Shown here: positions 57,101 to 64,000 of the stretch, piece by piece
How positions within the stretch are numbered: the first letter of the stretch is position 1
Layout: each line of letters opens with the position of its first letter
Assembly: GCF_963678635.1 (NCBI RefSeq)
Contig: NC_087064.1
Span: forward strand, 36,899,716-36,963,715
Length of the DNA: 64,000 nucleotides
From: Symsagittifera roscoffensis
Taxonomy: Eukaryota; Xenacoelomorpha; Acoela; Convolutidae
Direction: 5' to 3'
Translations under genes and position numbers: made by a program
Notes under the pieces: model-generated
The model's input: the letters and a program-made list of their open reading frames with translations, nothing else
Database searches by the model: none
Told to the model about the DNA's origin: nothing

Positions 57101-59738
57101 ATCTACCGCTTTAATTCTCTGTGCATTGCAAGAACTTTCGTCACCGATTTTTTCCATCATCTTATCCATTTAGAGAGTCCGTGTCAATGGGTGCTTTTAT
57201 TCCGCAGGGAATTCTGAAACTTTTACTAGTGGACAAAGTTAAGCGCTAACATAGAACTTTCAATAAATTGGAAAAATATTTACATGAAGAAACACATAAA
57301 TATTAACTATCAACATTTAGTTATTTCTGGTCTAAAAACAGTAGTTTTCCCAACGGTGAAAAATTGTACTGAACAGTCGATTTTACTTACCACGCATAAC
57401 AGTTAAATACTTTAGCACAGCTATCAACGTTTTATGTTGCACGAAGAATTTTTGTTTTTGTAAATGGAGAGCTTAATTTGCCTTCCTTTCAGTAAACAAA
57501 TTTGAATTTAATGCAGAAAGTTTTTCAGAAATTTGTAAATTCAGGAATTTGTAAATTTGTTTGTTGAAAACTGAAGCCCCACAAATATATTTTAGATTGA
57601 GTTGAATGATTTATCGTCATATTTTTGTTAACCCTTTCAATTAGGACCGCTAAATATTTTATTCTGACAGATAAACCTATTTTAAACCCTTTTAACATTT
57701 TGTGCTGAGAAAATTAGTTCGAAATGTCTACTTTTGGACGAAATTGAACGAACATCACTTTATGTTCACCTTCTAGAGAGTTTTCACAGAGACGAAGCTG
57801 AGCTTTGCACTACTTGCAATACAAAATCAAGAAAGCCATAAATCGAACTATCAAAATGATAACACTAGTTTTCAAAAACAATAGAATGTGAAATTGGGAT
57901 TGTAGAAAAACTTACCAAGCGGTAACAAAGCCGAAAATTTCTTAGCAAAAACCCTTTGCACTAAAAAAAAGCAACAAGATTGAGATGAAAAATAAATCAA
58001 CAAGACTTGATATAAAAAATAAATAAGTCCCCATCACCCTCAAACACACACACACACAAAAAAAAAACTCAATTTACTCGTCATGTGAAACATTATGAGG
58101 CCACTATGCCGATTACAACATGAGCTGAAACCTATTAAGCCGAAAAAATAAAAACAAAAAAGCCTAGTCCTAAAAACAGACACACGCACATAAAAACTTT
58201 TCGCGCGACAGAAGACTCAATATATGACCAGTAAGCCGATTTATTTAAGTCGATACCTATCAAGCGGGAAAAAAAACGAAAAGAAAATTACTGCTATGAA
58301 AATCTATTATTTCTATAGAGACTTTTAGCATTTTGTGCAATGTAGAGGTGAGCATAAAAATTACGTTTCCTCTGAAACGATTAAAAAAATAGGACTCAAA
58401 GTCAATAAAATATATGCCGAAACCAATTGGGTAGAACTAAATTTTTAAGCGATAAAAAAAGCAAAAAATAAGAAGTCAAGGTTAGTAAACTTGCAAACAG
58501 CAGAAAAAAAGCAGCACACTAAAAACAATTACAATTTAACTGGAAAACAGCAAAAAAAAAAACAACTAAGATGTGGCAACTAAGTCGACAAAATATAAGA
58601 CCTACCACCTCTTTCCTCCACATCGTCAAAAATTTTATCACAGAGCCGAAGCTGCGCTTCACAAACAATAGCGAGAACACGACAAAAAAGCAGCTTTATA
58701 AAAGGAAATATATAACAAACAGAAGCCTCATACTAGTAAGATTTGCTATCCATTGTCTTCGAACCTGTGACCACAAAAATTGTAACTTCACATCCTGCCC
58801 TCTAGCCTACGAACGCTTACCAATCGGTAAACACAAACAACAAATAAAGGAGCTACATATGCTAATAAAAATCCCAACCGGTGCATTTAAGTGGCATCAA
58901 ATAAAAACAGACACAATTTTGCAAGTAATAACTTGCAATATAAGAAACTGAAGGCATTCGCACTAACTTTGCATGTAAAAAAATAATTTGGAAGGATAAT
59001 GCCAGATTACGTATAAATTACGCATTTCAAAAAAATGCTAGGTATATTGAGTTTATAAAATCAATTTTTTTAAATTGTTATATTGATTGAAAGAAGTAGC
59101 TTTTTTTTCAGTTCATTTGATGAATTACAAAAGCATCAACTGTGTTAACTCATTAATATTCAAATGTCAAAGCACATGCTATCAAAAAGCCGTAATAGTG
59201 CCACCAAAAGAGCTACCAATATTTGCAACCTTGGTTAGAAAAAAAAGAATAGTCGTAGTATAACACTAACTCTCTCACTTAAGTTCGCCGCTAGTGTAAA
59301 TAACCATAAGTTAAATTTTAAAATATCTTTTTGTATGTTGAGCTCAGGAAATTCTTATCTTTCAGATTGCAGAAAGATTTTGTTGTCTAAAAAAATTGAC
59401 ATAAAAAATTTTCGTCAAAAACTATTCGTAAAAGGTCGGAAGAATAAGTGAATTTAGTAAGAATATTTAACTAAATAGTCTGTTTAATTGCTCGTAATAA
59501 CCTTGTTCAAATCCTCGTACTGTTCAGTGGCGAAAGACTCCAAGCTTTGATGGAACGAATGTTCACTTCCCCACTGACTATTTTTGGTACATCGTATTTG
59601 GTTGTTCTGAAAATACTTGGATGTTTCATCCCATCTCGCTCGATTTTCGTGCTCATTCTGCCTCGACTTGCTGAGGTAGTCCTGGTACGATGGCCGATAA
59701 GCAGCAGCAGTGGTCAGATTAAGTGATGGTACAGTCAT
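53920..59738 (-). CDS. TCHP: Trichoplein (TCHP) ortholog, 4 exons, 584 aa
   Basis: Exons in transcription order are 59502-59738, 56518-56985, 54605-55412 and 53920-54161. The donors are AAG|GTTATT, CTG|GTAATT and AAAG|GTGAGT, each with an AG acceptor; phases agree and the total is 584 codons plus stop. The protein is a long charged coiled coil. Several stretches match vertebrate trichoplein as I know it: HQKHVV with nearby HWRENNP, QQMEELKLRE, LGRFL..QY..QL.RR, LWRKREAEWAAE..AR and the end RGYQPKTY. Trichoplein binds keratin filaments and sits at centrioles, where in vertebrates it activates Aurora A to block cilium assembly. Human TCHP has 498 residues; the extra length here is mostly at both ends. 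Confidence 0.93.
54605..55412 (-). CDS. TCHP: TCHP exon 3 (coiled-coil core)
   Basis: Acceptor TTTAG, opening MAEEEARRREEQKN. 808 nt, phase 0 in and phase 1 out at AAAG|GTGAGT. Almost entirely heptad-rich Glu/Gln/Arg sequence, including ELGRFLLQQYRTQLRRR and ERLWRKREAEWAAEQAAR. Confidence 0.93.
55413..56517. other. TCHP intron 3, nothing recognised
   Basis: 1.1 kb without clear repeats. Slightly GC-richer around 55.85-55.98 kb. Confidence 0.45.
56518..56985 (-). CDS. TCHP: TCHP exon 2
   Basis: Acceptor TTTACAG ending 56986, opening DRLALRRRLLKQLLVEEDKL. 468 nt, phase 0 both ends. Contains IHQHWRENNPDIRALELEQH and HQKHVVDQW, the best-conserved trichoplein region. Confidence 0.93.
57785..58600. 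repeat. Dispersed repeat ('AGGCCGA' family), copy 2
   Basis: Starts at the palindrome-like GACGAAGCTGAGCTTTGCAC and repeats the block order of 46145-46670, ending with AAGATGTGGCAACTAAGTCG. Confidence 0.65.
58638..59300 (-). repeat. 640-bp dispersed repeat, copy D
   Basis: Full block order, from the edge CAGAGCCGAAGCTGCGCTTC to CTTAAGTTCGCCGCTAGTGTAAA. The tRNA-like segment is at 58745-58815 (minus; B-box-like GGTTCGAAGAC). It directly follows copy 2 of the AGGCCGA family. Confidence 0.65.
59502..59738 (-). CDS. TCHP: TCHP exon 1 (N-terminus)
   Basis: ATG at 59738 opens MTVPSLNLTTAAAYRPSYQD. The segment NEHENRARWDETSKYFQNNQ aligns with the trichoplein N-terminal pattern (..QQWEQNSRYF..). 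79 codons, ending AAG|GTTATT in phase 0. No earlier in-frame Met is needed. Confidence 0.88.
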
Positions 59739-61559
59739 AATCTCAGGAAAGCATCTCCTATCTCAAAAATGGAAACATTGAAGGATTATTTTTCTCGTCT
59801 ACAAACAAAAGGAAAGATAGCCCAAAGAAAATTGGAAAAACGTTAAGCAATTTGTTAAAACTGTTTCAGTTTCCGAGTTTGCTATATTCGGCCGGAAAAA
59901 ACCTAGGTTTTATAATTGAGTATCTGACGAAGGACGGGTGATGTAATTTATGTTACCCTCTGATTACCTTCAGATTAAAAAGCCAATATTTAGGGCCAGA
60001 AACAAAACATCTGATTTTTCTATGGATGCTGAAAAAATTTGAAAAAGTACATTGTTATTTGAAAGAAAACAAACTCGCTCGAGACTAATCTACGTTTGCT
60101 ATCTGCAATCAGGCCCCGAATCCAAATGCCGCAGCCCCCATAGCGTTTCTAATCAGTCCTCTCCACTGACTTTAGTTTATTGCAGCTTCATTTGTCCTCA
60201 AGCGATCAAAAGTGAAGAAGAGATCTGACATCCGACAGAAATTGGACCATCCACGTTTTTTTTCAAATCTGGGGCATTTCCGCGTTTGAGGGATAAATCA
60301 GAAGGTCAGAAAATATCATAGTAGCCAAAATTACTACAGTAGTCTTTCATCATTTCAACCAGTCATTCAACGAATTGAATTCCATAATTTACGGAAGGTA
60401 CAGTTTAACTTGAATGAAAGTGAAGAGATTCAGATGGTTGGGAATCACGCCAAGCAGATTGAGAAAATTAAAACCTGCACAGAATGAACAAGAGTTGACA
60501 GAAGCACGACAAGATTGACCTGATATGACGCTATCAGATAATTATACCAAGCTGAGCTTTCGTTCCCTTTGCTCTACAAAAAAAATTATCATTACTAGTG
60601 CCGAGTGCACACTCAGAGTTCGCATCCTGTATTGCAAGGGAGATTATCTGCTTAAACAATCAAGCTGCCCTTGGTTCCTCGGTGCATATGCTCAAGTTCT
60701 TACAGAGTTTAATTTAAAAACTCTGTGCAAGGGCCAGCGCAACCCTGAATTTAAAAAGCTATTGGTTGAAGAACATATCGATCATTAATTAAACTTCTGT
60801 CTAAGCTCTTGTCATTTTAAACTGAGCGACAATCAACCACTGTGATACTAGCTATTTCTTAGAAATGTGGATATTTCTTTTAAAAAACACTCCTCATGCA
60901 ACTGTTTTTCAGATTGATATCATTCCGCTGCGGGGGAATATGAATTTTCATGTGTGCTGATTTTTTTCAGTTCGGGATTTTTGGTTTATTTTTGAATCTA
61001 ATCGACGTGATGTATTCACGTATGGGAAACTCAGAGCCCAACTTGCCGTCGAGGAAGCTGAAAAACTGGCGTTTATCTTCCAGAAACTTAATGCGTCTTA
61101 ATGTGTTGAATTATTTAAAAATTTAACGTAAATAACATGTTATTTTTCAATAGTTAACCGTAAGTTTGTTGATTTCGAAAATATTATACAATTTGCCAAC
61201 CATAGGCAGTAATATTGGCTAACATTTGGATGCAATCATTCAGTACTTCAAGAAAAAAACGATTGAATACAGCAAAAAGAAAAAAACCAACTGAAAAACA
61301 TCCCAAATGCAGTAAAACTTTTTGGAACAGTTGGGTTGAATGATAAAAATGAGAAAACTGGTGTCATGCCTAATGTCAAAACATAACTTACAACGATTAC
61401 CAAAAATATCGGTGATAGAGTATGGTAATATGAACTCTGTTGTAATCTCTCAGACAGTCTTGCGAGTTCTAATTACTTCTAAGTACTTCTAAGTACTTGC
61501 GACTTCTAATAATCAACAAAAATAGCTCGAAAGATAAATTTACGAAAAAAAAATTGGTA
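59739..61559. other. 5' flank of TCHP
   Basis: The TCHP promoter should be here, but no element is certain. The plus-strand open frame at 60525-60788 is unrecognised. Short repeats of 'ACTTCTAAGT' occur at 61.47-61.50 kb. Confidence 0.4.
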
Positions 61560-61569
61560 CTGTAATAGC

Positions 61570-62290
61570 CGACGAACAAATTTTACCTGACAGAGAAAAA
61601 TCATTACAGAAGAATTTAGATAGAAAAGCTAGCGAGATCGGTCAATTTGCTTTTTTGGACAAGCACAAAGTAGTAAATCAACATGATGTTACTTGCAAAT
61701 CGTATCGAAAACCAACTCATACTGAAACCATTTTACTTTTTCTTAGTTCCGCATCCCTCAAGCAGCAAAAAATTGTTGACGGAACAATACCATGGTTGCT
61801 TTGAAGTACCAGTAAGTGGAAAAATTTTGACGAAGCATTAAAAATTAACGAGAGAAAACTTCGAGACAACATCAGTACCCAGAATCCTTGAAATCAAAAA
61901 CGGTATATAACTCAATGGAAAAAATCCTAAATGAAACATCAAAACTTTCACAGAAAGCAACACTTCAAACGAGTTGCCACAAAATTGAGATGAAGTTTTT
62001 CTTATAGTACCCAGGAAACTTTAACTTTAAAAATAAACGAAAAACTTCAGAGGTCAAGCCCGTTGCTAGTCAATTTCACAACGCGTAAAATGAAAACTTG
62101 CCTGCGGTCGCTTAAGTCAATTTTTGATAACAACCTGAAGTCTTCTGTTATGAATGAAATCAAATGTAAAGGATGGAGTTCCTCCAATATTGGACAAAAG
62201 TATCGACATCGAGCGACACGGATAACAGAGCACCAAAAGAATGTTAAGCCGAGAGGACAGCATGTCACAGAATGCTGTTGACAATCTAAG
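61570..62290 (+). pseudogene. Penelope-like retroelement remnant (RT end and GIY-YIG-like domain)
   Basis: Decayed coding sequence in several frames. At about 61.65-61.77 kb it reads FAFLDK ... CKSYRKPTHTETILLFLSSA, the pattern at the C-terminal side of Penelope-like reverse transcriptases (FLD.....YRKPTHT...L.F.S). At about 62.15-62.28 kb, EIKCKGWSSSNIGQKYRHRA and TEHQKNVKPRGQHVTECC resemble the GIY-YIG endonuclease region (C..C...YIG.T.RH...R..EH). Stops and frame changes lie between. No intact function. Confidence 0.55.
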
Positions 62291-63190
62291 ATATTTGAAT
62301 GGCAATTAGTTTAAAAAAGCAATGACGTTGAAAAATTAACATTGGAAGCTCCTGATTTAAGTAAACGCAAGCCAACTGAACACACCCGACGATTACAGGA
62401 GCCGAGAGCTCATACTGAAACATTTGTCTGGCACTGTGCATGTCAGCTTAATTCGCGTTTCATTTATTCCAATCAAAATAGACAAAATGAGAAAAATATA
62501 TTAGTTGAACTTGGACTATTTGATGCTAGTTGAACTTAGAACTATTTGATGCATGATGATGCTAGTTATAGCTAAAACAATCGTATTTTCGATTTAATTT
62601 TTTTGCCATATGACTACTTTCAGCAAACAACAAATGACAAAAAAAGAACACCTTGGGCAAGTAGCAGTCTCAAAAATCCGGAGAAAACATTCAATTGCAC
62701 CAATACCATAATTTTTTTGCCGGTATCTGCATCTGCTTGATTTATGAGAAGCTAGTGCGTCTCATCAGTACTACCTGCTAATTGCCCCAATTTACATTTC
62801 ACCGGGTCTGCCATTCACTCACGAAGAATTATTAAACTGTTTTTTTTTGCCACGATAAGTTGGTCCTCACAAGCATTGCTAAAAAATACGCAGAGCCTGT
62901 TCTTCATATTTACACAAAAGAGCAAATACGGCACTTTTCATACACAAGCAAAAGTATGATCAATAACGCTACTGGGAAAAACTGAATGAGGAACACTTTC
63001 TACAAAATTTCATAAGTGACGCCCGCCAATTATGAGTCTACTTAATTGCTAAGTGGCGCAAGCCATTTAAGACTCATTAGCAGTACCAGTCAATTTGAAA
63101 AAAGAAATATACCCAGTAACATGACTCAATTTATAGAGCGGACGCATTTAAACTAGTATACGAAAATTTATTAAAAACATCAAACCCTGC
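62291..63190. other. Intergenic, nothing recognised
   Basis: The plus-strand frame at 62342-62533 continues the degraded element but has no recognisable domain. Confidence 0.4.
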
Positions 63191-63270
63191 CAAAGTTTCG
63201 AACCCTTTTATTTTGCTGCTGATCCCCTTCCCTACCTCTACGCTACAGATCCATGATGCCTTGAAGCTAA
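63190..63270 (-). repeat. tRNA-like repeat head
   Basis: On the minus strand it has an A-box-like TAGCGTAGAGGTAGGG and a B-box-like GGGTTCGAAAC. It is followed on the plus-strand right side by 640-bp-family sequence (TTTGCGACTTAGGTTGGAAAAAA at about 63380). Confidence 0.45.
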
Positions 63271-63543
63271 AAAGCTATTTGTAATATAATAGTTTGTGTT
63301 AATATCCTTAGCATTGGCGGTACTTAATAGCTGGATCAACATGAACACATTTTATCGCAACAATTGCATCGCAACAAAATTTGCGACTTAGGTTGGAAAA
63401 AAAGAAGTATCATACAACAGCACAAGCTATGTGTTATATATTTTTTATACGTTAATGTTGATTTCAGATATTGTTGAATAAAAGCTTTATAAAGAAGCGG
63501 CGTTTCCTCCAACAATATCTATTTAATAAGTTTATCACAACAA

Positions 63544-63999
63544 TTAGGCTAAAAATTTGTGCAGGTTTTGGTCATGCTCTTCTTTATCGTTGCCTCCCAT
63601 TATCACATCGTCAAGATAGGCTTTCGTCTTTAATAACTTATGTTCACTAATTATAGAGTCCATGCACCTCTGGAAAACAGGTACTGCATTCGTTATTCCG
63701 AATGGTAAGCGACAAAACTGATAAAGTTTCCCATTGACTTCGAACGACGTTAGAGGTTTATCACTTTCCCGAATTTCAATTTGATGGTAAGCTGATTTCA
63801 AATCAATTTTGGAGAAAACCTTCCATTCAGCTGCTTCATCAATCATAGAATCAGGATCAGAGAAAGGATACGCGTCGACTTCTGTATACTTATTGATAGT
63901 TTCTGAGTAATCAATTACCATTCTGGGCTTGCAATTGTTGCCTTTAACAACGAAAGCCTGCGCACGCCATGGTGAATGCGAAACTTCAATTATTCCTGA
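63544..63999 (-). pseudogene. Gypsy (Ty3) retrotransposon reverse transcriptase, truncated and cut by the window edge
   Basis: The frame enters at the window edge and reads SPWRAQAFVV, then MVIDYSETINKYTEVDAYPF, FSKIDLKSAYHQIEI, CRLPFGITNAVPVFQR and the catalytic box YLDDV, i.e. the first RT motifs of a Ty3/gypsy pol. It stops at 63544 soon after the catalytic box, inside the RT domain, where a 32-bp motif shared with 7324-7355 begins. RNase H and integrase are missing on this side, so the element is truncated. The rest lies right of the window. Confidence 0.85.
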
Positions 64000-64000
64000 C

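Larger units (their letters stand above)
56986..59501. other. TCHP intron 1 (2.5 kb) with dispersed repeats
   Basis: The left 800 bp shows nothing. From 57.78 kb it is filled by two repeat copies listed separately. A (CA)n run lies at about 58.05 kb. Confidence 0.55.

Noticed and set aside
60525-60788. 87-codon plus-strand frame upstream of TCHP
   Set aside because: No recognisable domain, no splice context, and typical of chance frames in this region.

Overview
The window is nuclear DNA from an animal (metazoan) with an AT-rich, intron-rich and heavily transposon-laden genome. The evidence is two spliced host genes (one an ortholog of trichoplein, TCHP), jockey-superfamily LINEs, a Penelope-like fragment, a gypsy fragment, tRNA-derived short repeats and a full-length Maverick/Polinton. 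I cannot name the species or phylum from the sequence.

Host genes. Both lie on the minus strand. The first is a long leucine-rich-repeat (LRR, cysteine-containing/F-box-LRR type) gene. It can be followed through eleven exons from about 41.86 kb down to 0.77 kb, and every junction keeps the reading phase (599 codons recovered; both ends may be incomplete). The second is TCHP, with four exons between 59.74 and 53.92 kb encoding 584 residues.

Mobile DNA in the LRR gene. The third intron recovered here is about 25.9 kb (14,617-40,468). It contains a decayed CR1/jockey-like LINE (about 15.27-19.87 kb, minus), itself nested in an older dispersed repeat, and a Maverick/Polinton at 21,910-39,763. 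A second, better preserved LINE (7.32-11.21 kb, plus) lies in a later intron.

The Maverick. It has 271-bp terminal inverted repeats that look identical and a 6-bp target duplication (AACCCA). It encodes a protein-primed family B DNA polymerase with zinc fingers, an rve integrase, an FtsK/HerA-type packaging ATPase, an adenain-like protease, a major capsid protein, a candidate minor capsid protein, a basic core protein, a small membrane protein and several orphans. The morphogenesis/integrase block reads leftward from about 32.86 to 24.93 kb, and the polymerase block reads rightward from 33.22 to 38.10 kb, so the two diverge from a 362-bp gap. The coding part is broken by several frameshifts and stops, and polymerase motif C has lost an aspartate, although the ends look fresh. 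The left end, with 56 bp of host flank, is present twice in tandem (629-bp unit).

Between and beyond the host genes, 41.9-53.9 kb is intergenic: large-unit diverged repeats, a 2.1-kb GATA microsatellite with an interspersed longer motif, a degenerate tandem repeat block, an 80-bp triplicate and a MITE-like inverted-repeat element. Upstream of TCHP (59.7-64 kb) are a decayed Penelope-like element and, at the edge, a truncated gypsy reverse transcriptase. Repeats with tRNA-like A/B boxes recur at least nine times, all in the same orientation (minus).
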